In this document: piece after piece, positions 35,401 through 43,214 of the stretch
How the letters are laid out: every line of letters starts with the position of its first letter
How positions within the stretch are numbered: the first letter of the stretch is position 1
Assembly (NCBI RefSeq): GCF_028736215.1
Contig: NZ_CP117883.1
Span: 2,170,001 to 2,234,000 of the forward strand
Direction: 5' to 3'
From: Mucilaginibacter sp. KACC 22773
GTDB lineage: Bacteria; Bacteroidota; Bacteroidia; Sphingobacteriales; Sphingobacteriaceae
Length of the DNA stretch: 64,000 nt
The notes under the pieces: model-generated
The model's database searches: none
What the model was told of the DNA's origin: nothing
Seen by the model: the letters and a program-made list of their open reading frames with translations, nothing else
Made by a program: the position numbers and the translations under genes

Positions 35401-35876
35401 ATTTAGGTATCGACCTGCAATTTAACTATGGTAACCAAATCATGAACCTAACCCGTCACTCGGGCCAGGATCGTACAGGCCAGGCTAACAGCTATGCCAC
35501 TGTTTTAAATGCATGGACACCAACCAATCAAAATACAAGCATAGCCGAAGACAGACCAGCCTATGTGTATTACCAAACAGAAATCTATTCAACCAAAGTT
35601 GAAAGCGGCAATTTTATCCGCGGCAGATCGGTAACACTTGGTTACACTTTCCCAACTGCTTCAATAGCTAAAATTAAATTGAGCAGGTTAAGGGTGTATG
35701 CGCAGGCTCAAAACTTGTTTGTGATAACCAAGTACACCGGCTATGATCCGGAAGTTTCTACCTATGGTTACGATCCTAAGAATCCTAACAATAACAGCAA
35801 CTTTAATCAAAGCATCCAGTTTTACGATTATCCAAAACCAAGAACCTTCCTGCTTGGCTTAAATGTTAGTTTCTAA
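32463..35876 (+). CDS. susC-like: SusC/RagA-family TonB-dependent transporter with STN domain
   Basis: A 1137-residue outer-membrane receptor. An N-terminal signal region (about 1-42; an alternative ATG at codon 22) precedes an STN signalling domain (about 47-115), a carboxypeptidase-regulatory-like domain (about 128-205), a plug (about 210-325, beginning VVVVGYGTQKR) and the beta barrel. The STN domain matches the ECF sigma and FecR genes upstream, so uptake and induction are coupled. It pairs with SusD immediately downstream (23-base gap) to import a glycan. The downstream mannosidase suggests a mannose-containing ligand. Confidence 0.96.
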   Translation: MNFNSKATPLVWPQLSKIILAMKLTVIIMVAVLTNVSAKTYSQVVTLHQKNASVEKVLRSIEKQTGYHFMYDKQDVSKASAINIEVAGVSLEQALDLAFKDQPLTYKIFQETIVVKKKDEVSTPVADIKVSGTVSDSKGPLPGVSIRIKGSDQGTQTDVNGKFTLNAPENGTLVFSFVGYTTQEVAVGGKTTLNVMLAESPKALSEVVVVGYGTQKRVDLTGSVGSVSAKGLQERPQTNLEQELSGKIAGVNVSTNSGAPGGNTKIRIRGYSSINTRTDPLYVVDGVIWTEGGNAISPNDIESVDVLKDASSTAIYGTRGANGVILVTTKRGKKGEGTVSYDSYVSVGHMAKELPVLNSAQFMAVEDLSYANIKKYDPTGWASGKYADQDPVKLRTALIGKLFDSNLKPLYDVDWQKATTRNAVSQNHNLTFTGGSDKLTYGLFLNYANDQGIILNSYLKRYNARLTIDNQIKSWLKVGATLNYNAQDQRTADDGTGGNNIPRMLIEMVPFIPIKYPDGTYGKRTDYPNLEGGDNPVAQANEIEALYRKRIFSGNSYLNINIIPGLEFRSTLGVTTSANYNPHFQSGLVGGSVASQTKSSASIDEQNNTFWQWENHFTYNKTFNKVHTINIVAGTEQQNFQQTGLGASTSNLSDNYYQYYNLGAGSIPGIPSSNYDAWQMRSYFGRLNYNYKDKYLLTVTGRQDGSSRFGTNVKTGFFPSAAFAWRASQEDFLKDNKTISDLKFRLSYGLTGNSEIGEYRSQAQIGTVNYVFNGAQAIGTQQTTIGNEDLSWEKTAEFDLGFSVGLFNNRVNIEADAYLKKTKALLLNAPLPETSGFNSVYKNIGRLQNKGLELTINTQNIKTEDFSWNTSFNISFLKNKILALGASNDDIFLSPTFLSQFNLMRVGLPAGSFYGYKVLGTWGTAEASQAAIFNKLPGDLKIQDTNGDGKITADDKVILGKSIPDGYGTLSNTFRYKNIDLGIDLQFNYGNQIMNLTRHSGQDRTGQANSYATVLNAWTPTNQNTSIAEDRPAYVYYQTEIYSTKVESGNFIRGRSVTLGYTFPTASIAKIKLSRLRVYAQAQNLFVITKYTGYDPEVSTYGYDPKNPNNNSNFNQSIQFYDYPKPRTFLLGLNVSF

Positions 35877-35899
35877 TTTAAACGTTAAAACATACTATT

Positions 35900-37405
35900 A
35901 TGAAGTTTAATTTAAAAAAATACCGGATTGGTTATTCATTACTGATTCTCACTATAATGCTTGGTAGTTGCAAAAACGAGCTTGTCGAAAAAAATAAAGG
36001 CGGTTTTGTAAAAAGTAATTATTTTACCAGTGCAAACCAGGCGCGTATATTTGTTAATGGTATTTACCAAAAGCTTTACCTGTTTCAAAATGGGGATGCC
36101 TACGGTGAAAGCCCGTTTATTACCATCGAGCTTTTTGCAGGTCATACTACCTCATTAGGGCAAAGTGTTAATAATAACAACGTTATAAACAACCGTACCG
36201 ACGCTGTTAACCCGGGTTTTGAAGATGTATGGCAAAATAGCTATGGCGCTATAGCAAATGCCAATGTGGCCATAGCAAATATTCCGCCGATAACTCCTTT
36301 TGCCGACGCGGATAAAAAAGCTTTGTTAGGCGAAGCCTATTTCTTAAGGGCGTTCTTTTATTATCACCTGGTTAGGTTATACGGCGATGTACCATTAATT
36401 ACCGAACCGGTTACTATTACAAGCCCCAATCTTTACCCTGCACGTACAGCTGCCGCTGCTGTGTATGATCAAATCATCAGCGACCTCAAAGCCGCGGAAG
36501 CATCGGGCCTGCCTGAATCTGATAAAACAGGTAAGGTATCGTTAGGTGCAGTGCGTACTTTGTTAGCCAGTGTTTATTTAACTACTGCTGGTTTTCCGCT
36601 TAAAAAGACTGCGAATTACGCTTTGGCCGCTGCCGAAATATTACCGGTTATAAATGGTACCGCATACACTTTGTTTGATAAGTATGATTATCTGCATGAC
36701 AATGCCCACAAAAACCAGGGCGAATTGATATTTCAATCCAATTACCTGGTTGGCGTGGCTACAAATGCCATTCCCCAGTTAACTGTTCCATTTAACTTAT
36801 TGGTTGGTGTATATGGCGATCACCTTGGCGCGATGATACCTACCAATGCCTTCTTTAACAGTTATGAAGCGGGCGACTTACGTGCAAAAGAAAGGCAGTT
36901 TTATTTTTCAAGCTACCCATCATCTAAAGATGGTACGATCATCAACTTTGGCGAGCATGCCCTTTACAAATATTTCCACGTAGAGAGTGCAACAGGTAAT
37001 GGCCAGAGCGATGAAAACTGGACCTTTTTGCGCTTGCCAGAAGCCATGCTGATTTATGCAGAAGCAAGTAACGAAGCTGAAGGAGCACCAAATGCAACAG
37101 CAATTGCCCAACTTAATAAAATACGCGCACGTGCGCAACTGGCCCCCATAGGTGCCTTAAGCCAGGACGCATTCCGCAAAGAGGTTTGGAAAGAGCGCTA
37201 TCATGAACTGGCGTATGAAAACAAAGCTTATTTTGACATACAGCGTACCCACCAGGTTTATGATGTTATCAACAATACTTTTGGCGATGCTACATCAACC
37301 AAAAACGAGCAAAATGTAACCATGAAAGCTCAGTATTACTTGTGGCCTATTCCGCAGCGCGAGATTAGCACTAATGCTAAACTAACCCAAAACCCGGGTT
37401 GGTAA
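35900..37405 (+). CDS. susD-like: SusD/RagB-family glycan-binding lipoprotein
   Basis: A 501-residue outer-membrane lipoprotein (lipobox LGSC, Cys24). It has the SusD tetratricopeptide-like fold; marks are ALLGEAYFLRAFFYYHLVRLYGDVPL, near the N-terminal third, and a C-terminal WKERYHELAYENKAYFDIQRT. It forms the lid of the SusC transporter and captures oligosaccharide. The end NPGW is a typical C-terminus of this family. A hairpin follows before the glycosidase gene. Confidence 0.95.
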   Translation: MKFNLKKYRIGYSLLILTIMLGSCKNELVEKNKGGFVKSNYFTSANQARIFVNGIYQKLYLFQNGDAYGESPFITIELFAGHTTSLGQSVNNNNVINNRTDAVNPGFEDVWQNSYGAIANANVAIANIPPITPFADADKKALLGEAYFLRAFFYYHLVRLYGDVPLITEPVTITSPNLYPARTAAAAVYDQIISDLKAAEASGLPESDKTGKVSLGAVRTLLASVYLTTAGFPLKKTANYALAAAEILPVINGTAYTLFDKYDYLHDNAHKNQGELIFQSNYLVGVATNAIPQLTVPFNLLVGVYGDHLGAMIPTNAFFNSYEAGDLRAKERQFYFSSYPSSKDGTIINFGEHALYKYFHVESATGNGQSDENWTFLRLPEAMLIYAEASNEAEGAPNATAIAQLNKIRARAQLAPIGALSQDAFRKEVWKERYHELAYENKAYFDIQRTHQVYDVINNTFGDATSTKNEQNVTMKAQYYLWPIPQREISTNAKLTQNPGW

Positions 37406-37430
37406 GCCTCAACCTGCCCTTACTAAAAGG

Positions 37431-37516
37431 GCCTCACCTAAATCCTCTCCAAAAGAGAGGACTTAAAAAAACATTCAAATCAAGAACCCTCTCCTTTGGA
37501 GAGGGTAGGGTGAGGC
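37431..37516. repeat. Inverted repeat between SusD and mannosidase genes
   Basis: GCCTCACCTA (37431-37440) pairs imperfectly with TAGGGTGAGGC (37506-37516), and CCTCTCC...GGAGAGG elements inside form two nested hairpins. It could act as a partial terminator or processing site that lowers expression of the downstream glycosidase relative to SusCD. No T run follows the outer stem. Confidence 0.7.
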
Positions 37517-37589
37517 TAAATATTTAAACATAAAAGACCGGCCAATGCAGCTGGTCTTTTATATTTACAGGTAAATTGAAAAACATTAA

Positions 37590-39890
37590 ATGTCTCCCGG
37601 AATGAAGAAAAACATTGTACTCATTGGTTCATTATTAATGGCTGCTACATGTGCCATGGCGCAGCAGGTAAATAAAGTAACCGACCCTGTTGAATACATT
37701 AACCCGCTGATGGGTACCGATTCGCATTATGATTTATCCAACGGTAACACTTACCCGGCAATTGCACTGCCCTGGGGTATGAACTTTTGGACACCCCAAA
37801 CCGGTGTAATGGGCGATGGATGGGCTTATACTTACGATGCCCATAAAATACGTGGCTTTAAGCAAACCCACCAGCCATCGCCATGGATGAATGATTATGG
37901 GCAGTTTGCTATAATGCCGGTAACCAAACATTTAAAAGTATCGCAAAACGACCGGGCAAGCTGGTTTTCGCACAAGGCCGAGATTGCCAAACCATATTAC
38001 TACAGCGTTTACCTGGCCGATCATGATGTAACTACCGAGATTACACCGACCGAAAGGGCGGCCCAGTTCATGTTTACTTATCCCAAAACAGACAGCTCTT
38101 TTATTGTGATAGACGCACTGAACAAAGGGTCGTATGTAAAGATTATTCCCGGCGAGAAAAAGATAGTAGGTTACTCTACCAAGTACGCTCGCGGCCCCTT
38201 AAAAAACTTTAAAAACTACTTTGTTATTTATGTAGATAAGCCCATCACCATTGCGCAAACCTACAGCGATACTACTCTGAGCAATGGCCTGGAACTGAAA
38301 GCCGAGCATGCAAGCGCTTTAATAGGTTTTGCCACTACCCATGGCGAGAAAGTACATCTGCGGGTAGCTTCGTCATTCATCAGCATTGAGCAGGCCGAAC
38401 TGAATCTGAAAAGGGAAGTAGGCAACGACAGCTTTGACGTAACCAAACAAAAAGCTAAAGACGTTTGGAATAAAACCCTTAGCCGCTTAACTGTTGAGGG
38501 CGGTACTATTGATCAGACCCGTACGTTTTACTCCTGTATGTACCGTATGGTTTTCTTCCCGAATAAATTGTATGAGATAGACGAGAAAGGAAATATTGTA
38601 CACTACAGCGCATCAACGGGTAAAGTATTCCCCGGTTATAAGTTTGCCGGTACAGGCTTTTGGGATACCTTCAGGGCGCTGTATCCGTTCCTGAACCTGG
38701 TTTATCCTTCGATTAATAAAGAGATGCAGGAAGGCCTTATTAATGATTATAAAGAAGGCGGCTGGCTACCTGAGTGGTCGAGCCCCGGATATTCTGCTGT
38801 AATGATAGGCAACAACTCTGCATCTGTAGTATCCGAAGCCTATTTAAAAGGTGGCAAAGGTTACGATATCGAAAAACTGTATGAGGCCCTGGTACACGGT
38901 GCGAACAACAAAGGGCCGGCAGCAACCGGCCGCGAAGGGGTGGAGTACTACAACACATTAGGCTATGTTCCTTACGATGTTAAGATCAACGAAAACGCCG
39001 CCCGTACCCTCGAGTATGCCTATGATGATTTCACCATTTATAAGTTAGGTAAAGCCTTAGGCAAACCTGCTTCCGAAACAGATGTGTACAAAAAGCGGAG
39101 CATGAATTATAAAAATCTGTTTGATCCATCAACCGGGTTAATGCGTGGTAAAAATAAGGATGGTTCATTTGAAACGCCTTTTAGTCCGTTTAAATGGGGC
39201 GATGCCTTTACCGAGGGCAACAGCTGGCATTACAGCTGGAGTGTGTTCCATGATATCCAGGGGCTGATAAACCTAATGGGTGGCAAAAAGCAATTTGTTA
39301 ACAAGCTCGATTCGGTATTTACCTTGCCGCCGGTATTTGATGACAGTTACTACGGCGAAACTATCCACGAAATCCGCGAGATGCAGATTGTGAATATGGG
39401 GCAGTATGCTCACGGCAACCAGCCTATACAGCACATGATTTACCTGTACAACTACGCCGGCGAACCATGGAAAACCCAGCTCCATGTACGCGATGTAATG
39501 AACAAGCTGTACAAAGCCACCCCCGATGGTTATTGCGGCGATGAAGATAACGGGCAAACATCGGCCTGGTATGTATTCTCGGCCATGGGCTTTTACCCGG
39601 TAACGCCGGCCAGCGACCAATATGTGCTTGGTGCGCCTTTGTTTAAAAAGATCACTTTAAAGCTCGAGAACGGCAAAACGGTAACCATCAATGCCGCCAA
39701 TAATAATTACGCCAACCGGTACATCAATACCATGAGCGTAAACGGCAAGCCTTATGATTTAAACTGGTTAAGCCACAAGGAGTTACAAAAAGGCGCAACC
39801 ATCAACTTTAATATGGCCCCAACGCCTAATAAAACAAGAGGGGTAAAGGATAGCGATGTGCCTTACTCCTTATCAAACGAAGCCCCCTAA
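37590..39890 (+). CDS. GH92-family exo-alpha-mannosidase
   Basis: A 766-residue secreted enzyme of normal GH92 length with a Sec signal (cleavage near MAQ). An ATG four codons in is equally possible as start. An N-terminal beta-sandwich (about 30-270) and a C-terminal (alpha/alpha)6 barrel are expected. Motifs: GTDSHYDLSNGNTYPA, FTEGNSWHYSW with Glu542, and GDEDNGQTSAWYVFSAMGFY with Asp651 and Asp653, which correspond to the calcium-dependent inverting site of GH92. It releases mannose from alpha-mannosides, in line with import by the adjacent SusCD. Linkage preference is not readable. Confidence 0.94.
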   Translation: MSPGMKKNIVLIGSLLMAATCAMAQQVNKVTDPVEYINPLMGTDSHYDLSNGNTYPAIALPWGMNFWTPQTGVMGDGWAYTYDAHKIRGFKQTHQPSPWMNDYGQFAIMPVTKHLKVSQNDRASWFSHKAEIAKPYYYSVYLADHDVTTEITPTERAAQFMFTYPKTDSSFIVIDALNKGSYVKIIPGEKKIVGYSTKYARGPLKNFKNYFVIYVDKPITIAQTYSDTTLSNGLELKAEHASALIGFATTHGEKVHLRVASSFISIEQAELNLKREVGNDSFDVTKQKAKDVWNKTLSRLTVEGGTIDQTRTFYSCMYRMVFFPNKLYEIDEKGNIVHYSASTGKVFPGYKFAGTGFWDTFRALYPFLNLVYPSINKEMQEGLINDYKEGGWLPEWSSPGYSAVMIGNNSASVVSEAYLKGGKGYDIEKLYEALVHGANNKGPAATGREGVEYYNTLGYVPYDVKINENAARTLEYAYDDFTIYKLGKALGKPASETDVYKKRSMNYKNLFDPSTGLMRGKNKDGSFETPFSPFKWGDAFTEGNSWHYSWSVFHDIQGLINLMGGKKQFVNKLDSVFTLPPVFDDSYYGETIHEIREMQIVNMGQYAHGNQPIQHMIYLYNYAGEPWKTQLHVRDVMNKLYKATPDGYCGDEDNGQTSAWYVFSAMGFYPVTPASDQYVLGAPLFKKITLKLENGKTVTINAANNNYANRYINTMSVNGKPYDLNWLSHKELQKGATINFNMAPTPNKTRGVKDSDVPYSLSNEAP

Positions 39891-40056
39891 CCCCCTGAAG
39901 GGGGAACGATGACGGGCTTAAGTCTTTTCTCATTATGTCATAGCGAGTATCCATCAGCTTCGGCTGGAAAAAACAGTAATGACATGGTTGCAAATGGGGT
40001 TATTCTGGGTACCATCAGATTTGCGCTTCCTTTTAAAAAGCGGTGGAAAAGTGCGA

Positions 40057-40164
40057 TTCCCCTCTTGAGAGGGGCGGAGGGGTGTGTTATGCACGCGCAA
40101 TGAAACGCGGAAAAACACACCCCTGCCAACGCACCTCCTACCGCGCCCCCTCTCGAGAGGGGAA
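40057..40164. repeat. Long inverted repeat, G+C rich
   Basis: The outer arms TTCCCCTCTTGAGAGGGG (40057-40074) and CCCCTCTCGAGAGGGGAA (40147-40164) are reverse complements with one mismatch, and each arm is itself a hairpin. GGGGTGTGTT (40079-40088) also pairs with AACACACCCC (40113-40122). Confidence 0.8.
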
Positions 40165-40286
40165 TAAAAAATACGCTTGATAATCAGCGTATTATAATCA
40201 TGTCATTATAAGTATCCATCAGGATGATCCTGAAAAAAATGGGGATGACGTGCAACGAAATATAGTTAAACCAAAGTCCAAAACTA

Positions 40287-40367
40287 CCGTCATTGCGAGG
40301 CACGAAGCAATCCCAAACTATGTGGGACTTAGCATGTCGGGGATTGCTTCGTGCCTCGCAATGACGG
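40287..40367. repeat. REP-like perfect 28-bp inverted repeat
   Basis: Arms 40287-40314 and 40340-40367 are perfect reverse complements around a 25-base loop. The arm contains TTGCGAGGCACGAAGCAATC, which differs in one base from the arm core near 14220. The two copies therefore belong to one dispersed family with conserved arms and unrelated loops. Confidence 0.9.
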
Positions 40368-40530
40368 ATATTTGATATTGACAATCAGTAACTTACAAAC
40401 ACGTCATCATAAGGCACGAAGATAACCGACCGCAGGGAGCTCATTAATACCTATGAAAATCAAAACACAACATTAATAATCCCGAACTATGTGGGACTTA
40501 GCATGTATGAGACTGCTGTCTAAAGTAAGC

Positions 40531-41145
40531 TTAATGCCATTCTTCCCGGTAAACAAACTTGGGCATTTGCCAGTTGTATTTGATGGATAGCAGGCGTAAC
40601 GCCAGGCCAATGATACAAGCAATTATTATGGCAACCGCATCGCTGGCGCCCAAATATTCAATCCCTAAGTAAACAGCCCCGGTAACTATTGATGCACTTG
40701 CATAAATCTCCTTGCGGAATAGTAAAGGGACCTCGTTACAAAGCACGTCGCGCAGTACGCCGCCGGCGCAGCCCGTTATCATTCCGCTTAATAATACAAT
40801 AGTAGCCGGCAGGTTTATTTGCTGCGCTATCTGGCAGCCTATAATGGTAAATACTACCAAACCCAGCGCATCAAGGTATAGGAATAGCGTTTTCATTTTG
40901 GTCATTAGGCGGGCTATAACGGCTGCCAGTATCGCTGCGCCGGCGGTTATCACCAGGTATTCGGGATGTTCAACCCAGCTCATGGGATAGTGGTTAAACA
41001 GGATATTGCGTACGGTGCCGCCGCCCAAGGCGGTTACCCAGGCGATGATGCAAACGCCCACCCAATCCATATCCCTGCGTCCGGCAGATAGGGCGGCGGT
41101 CATGGCTTCGGCAATAATAGCTATGATGTATAGTATGTGTAGCAT
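40531..41145 (-). CDS. TRIC-family / YadS-like cation channel protein
   Basis: A 204-residue integral membrane protein started at the ATG at 41145; an upstream extension of 41 codons is charged and not family-like. It has two tandem repeats of about three helices each, with GGGTVRNILF in the first and CAGGVLRDVLCNEVP in the second, the glycine-rich kinks of prokaryotic TRIC channels (UPF0126). Seven helices in total can be counted. Family members form trimeric potassium channels. The upstream gap 41146-41473 holds no recognisable gene and is AT-rich. Confidence 0.88.
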   Translation of the reverse strand: MLHILYIIAIIAEAMTAALSAGRRDMDWVGVCIIAWVTALGGGTVRNILFNHYPMSWVEHPEYLVITAGAAILAAVIARLMTKMKTLFLYLDALGLVVFTIIGCQIAQQINLPATIVLLSGMITGCAGGVLRDVLCNEVPLLFRKEIYASASIVTGAVYLGIEYLGASDAVAIIIACIIGLALRLLSIKYNWQMPKFVYREEWH

Positions 41146-41473
41146 GGCAGGCAGGTGTTTAACAAATATAGCTAATTTGTTTTCTATCAAAAAGCCAAGA
41201 TTCTTTCTCTCCAGTGCAAACGCATCCGAATAGCTAATGGAATGAGCGATATAAGCATCAAACGACACCCTGTTTTTATTGGCTGATCCTGGTTAAATGA
41301 TCCGGTTACCGAAGGGACTTGTATTAGCCAGCAACAGGCAAAAGTATTAGAATACGCCTAAATTGCGCTCAGTTTAGTGTTAACCATGATAAAATATAAG
41401 ATATTGATTATCAAATATTTATAAATATTTTTTCCGAAATGTGTTAAGTTATGTTAACCCAATCAGAGGCGTT

Positions 41474-41498
41474 TGACCCGTCCTGAAATAACTATACA
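41474..41498. repeat. Left terminal inverted repeat of the IS
   Basis: Twenty-four of 25 positions match the reverse complement of 43175-43199. It begins with TGA next to the duplicated GTT. Confidence 0.9.
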
Positions 41499-41523
41499 GA
41501 TTTGTGAGTTAATCCTGTAAACA

Positions 41524-41685
41524 CTATACAGGTTCTTTTTTTAAAGATAAAGTTAAATAACTTGTTGTTTGTTTGTTGTGTTGGAATGTGGGAAACTCCT
41601 TCAGTTTTCCATATTTCAACACGTTTTTCTTTTTTTGCTTCTTTTTTTCTTTTTGCTGAACCTCCTCTTTTTGTTGATAACTCAT
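41524..41685 (-). CDS. Small basic ORF downstream of the transposase
   Basis: A possible 53-residue Lys/Gln-rich protein whose ATG is separated from the OrfB stop codon by only one codon (TGA-CAG-ATG), in the same frame. The first part is KKKQKKKN-like and very basic, the rest (VLKYGKLKEFPTFQHN) is ordinary. It could be reached by reinitiation or stop-codon readthrough. The A/G-rich tract makes open frames likely by chance, and another frame is open too, so this is weak. Confidence 0.2.
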   Translation of the reverse strand: MSYQQKEEVQQKEKKKQKKKNVLKYGKLKEFPTFQHNKQTTSYLTLSLKKEPV

Positions 41686-41688
41686 CTG

Positions 41689-42609
41689 TCAGGCGGGTAT
41701 GGCCAGCGGCTTTTCCTTCTCCCATTTGCCCGGGTATTCCTTCCAGCGTTTTTTCAGTACATCACCTTGTTCATGCGCCTGGCAAGGCGTCAGGTAGTCA
41801 CAGCTTCCATGGGGCCTCAATTCGTTGTATGCCTTAATACTGCTATCGATCTTTTTATAAGTCTGCTCAAAGTTAACCGGGCTGATGTACAGGTCGAACT
41901 CCCCCTTGATGATGCCATTCATTCGTTCGGCCAGTGCATTCTCATACGGGTCACCCCGTTCAGTCATACTGATGGAAATAGTTTCGTTCCCAAGCAATTC
42001 CACATAATCCTTAGAGCAGTATTGGGACCCTCTGTCAGAGTGATGGGTAAGGGTTTGCCCGCTGTAACTGCGGACATCCAGGGCCATCTGTAAGGCCGCT
42101 ATAGGCCCCAGCGCCAGCATATCCAGGCGGAAACAATAACCCATGATCTTACGTGAAAATGCATCTGTTATCAGTGACAGGTAGCCCCATTGGTTTTGCA
42201 CCCGAATGTAAGTTATATCGCTTACCCAAAGTTCCTCCGGCCGTATAATATGCATTTCCTTTACCAGGTTGGCGTACTTATGCATCCAGTGCCGGGAATC
42301 GGTGGTGATTGCTTTTCGTTTACGCTGCCTGATCAGCAGCTTATGAGCGTCAAGCAAGTCAAACAGGTAGTCCCTGCCGATTTCTATATGATGAGAAGCC
42401 AGTTGCGGCTTAAGCAGATAAAGCATCTTTCTTGTCCCTAACCGGGGTAAAGGCTTCCTTATTTCATGAACAAGCTGCAGGATAATTTCCTCTTTGATAG
42501 AGTCATCCTGGTTTCTCCATAAGTGATCATAGTGCGCATGGCGGGTTTTGCCAAACAGTCCGCATAGAAACGCCCAGCTTAAATGCGCGTAATCCTGCTT
42601 CATTATCAT
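41689..42609 (-). CDS. IS3-family transposase OrfB
   Basis: A 306-residue DDE transposase catalytic subunit. The rve core has the three acidic residues in VSDITYI, HHSDRGSQY and NALAERMNGIIKGEF, with the usual Asp-Asp-35-Glu spacing of IS3. An HTH_21-like region (LGTRKMLYLLK) precedes it. Its ATG overlaps the OrfA stop as ATGA, so it is probably made by translational coupling and not as a frameshift fusion. Length is normal and no damage is seen. Confidence 0.95.
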   Translation of the reverse strand: MIMKQDYAHLSWAFLCGLFGKTRHAHYDHLWRNQDDSIKEEIILQLVHEIRKPLPRLGTRKMLYLLKPQLASHHIEIGRDYLFDLLDAHKLLIRQRKRKAITTDSRHWMHKYANLVKEMHIIRPEELWVSDITYIRVQNQWGYLSLITDAFSRKIMGYCFRLDMLALGPIAALQMALDVRSYSGQTLTHHSDRGSQYCSKDYVELLGNETISISMTERGDPYENALAERMNGIIKGEFDLYISPVNFEQTYKKIDSSIKAYNELRPHGSCDYLTPCQAHEQGDVLKKRWKEYPGKWEKEKPLAIPA

Positions 42610-43160
42610 GACTGCCTGGCCCCAGCTTTTTTTCTGATCTTGATCTTAAACTGATCCTCTGCTACATCAATAAGGGTATTTAAGGCACTGATCTTTAGCT
42701 GTGCATATTCCAAAGCCTTTTTTAAAGCTTCCGTTTCCGGGTCCGGCACACCAGACTGCCCTTCAGCTTTATCCTTCATCTCAAACTTTTCATGAACCGC
42801 AAGTTCGGCATTTTCTTTCAACGAGGCCTTAAGCCATTTATTTAACGTTTCTCCACTTAGTCCGTATGACTTCCTCGCTGCATAAGGTTTCAGAATGCCT
42901 TGCTCAACCTGGCGGACGACGGATCTTTTTTCTATGTCGCTTAAATGATATCCCCGCTGTTTTTCCTGGTACTCTTTCGAGCCGCGGTCGCGCATCCATT
43001 TACTCAGAGATGCCCGCGACATGCCATACTGATAGGCTATCACGCTCCGCGGAGTCCCTGATTCTATCAATTTTATGATCTCATTCCGTAGGCTGCTTTC
43101 AAAGTGACATCGCTTAGTAAGGCGAATCTGACTCGCTTTTTGTTCCGATTCTTCTTTCAT
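42606..43160 (-). CDS. IS3-family transposase OrfA
   Basis: A 184-residue DNA-binding subunit, long for an IS3 OrfA. Two helix-turn-helix units are visible: GTPRSVIAYQYGMSRASLSKW (about 35-55) and KPYAARKSYGLSGETLNKWL (about 91-110), followed by a leucine-patterned helix (about 140-165) that could mediate multimerisation. It starts 15 bases inside the right inverted repeat boundary. Confidence 0.93.
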   Translation of the reverse strand: MKEESEQKASQIRLTKRCHFESSLRNEIIKLIESGTPRSVIAYQYGMSRASLSKWMRDRGSKEYQEKQRGYHLSDIEKRSVVRQVEQGILKPYAARKSYGLSGETLNKWLKASLKENAELAVHEKFEMKDKAEGQSGVPDPETEALKKALEYAQLKISALNTLIDVAEDQFKIKIRKKAGARQS

Positions 43161-43174
43161 ACACTTTCTTTTAG

Positions 43175-43199
43175 TGTATAGTTATTTCAGGACGAGTCA
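43175..43199. repeat. Right terminal inverted repeat of the IS
   Basis: Pairs with 41474-41498 with one mismatch. It lies immediately upstream of the OrfA start, so the element promoter probably overlaps it. Confidence 0.9.
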
Positions 43200-43214
43200 G
43201 TTTGCCCAGTCTTC

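Larger units (their letters stand above)
39891..40530. repeat. Repeat-rich intergenic region without genes
   Basis: This gap has no convincing gene but at least four repeats: a short C-rich hairpin right after the mannosidase stop (39881-39905); two related segments starting TGTCAT with AGTATCCATCAG-type cores near 39936-39990 and 40201-40255; a long inverted repeat at 40057-40164; and a perfect 28-bp inverted repeat at 40287-40367. A 26-base segment of the loop of the last one recurs at 40481-40506 without the arms. Confidence 0.8.
41474..43199 (-). mobile_element. Complete IS3-family insertion sequence
   Basis: A 1726-bp element with 25-bp terminal inverted repeats (41474-41498 and 43175-43199) that differ at one position, begin TGA and end TCA, and share the core CGTCCTGAAATAACTATACA. 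A 3-bp direct repeat GTT flanks it (41471-41473 and 43200-43202), the duplication size of IS3 elements. Two overlapping transposase genes are read on the minus strand. The right end lies 15 bases past the symporter stop codon. Intact genes, ends and duplication suggest recent, possibly active insertion. A 190-base tail follows the transposase, longer than usual. Confidence 0.93.

Noticed and set aside
41146..41473. Search for a gene disrupted by the IS
   Set aside because: The flanks rejoin to an intergenic sequence between the symporter stop and the channel gene; no split frame is seen.
41492..41725. 77-codon minus-strand frame in the IS tail
   Set aside because: It overlaps the end of OrfB out of frame and owes its length to the A/G-rich tract; the 53-codon frame in phase with OrfB is slightly more plausible.
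42600..42615. Programmed frameshift between OrfA and OrfB of the IS
   Set aside because: No A6G-type slippery run is near the overlap; the ATGA stop-start arrangement explains expression of OrfB.
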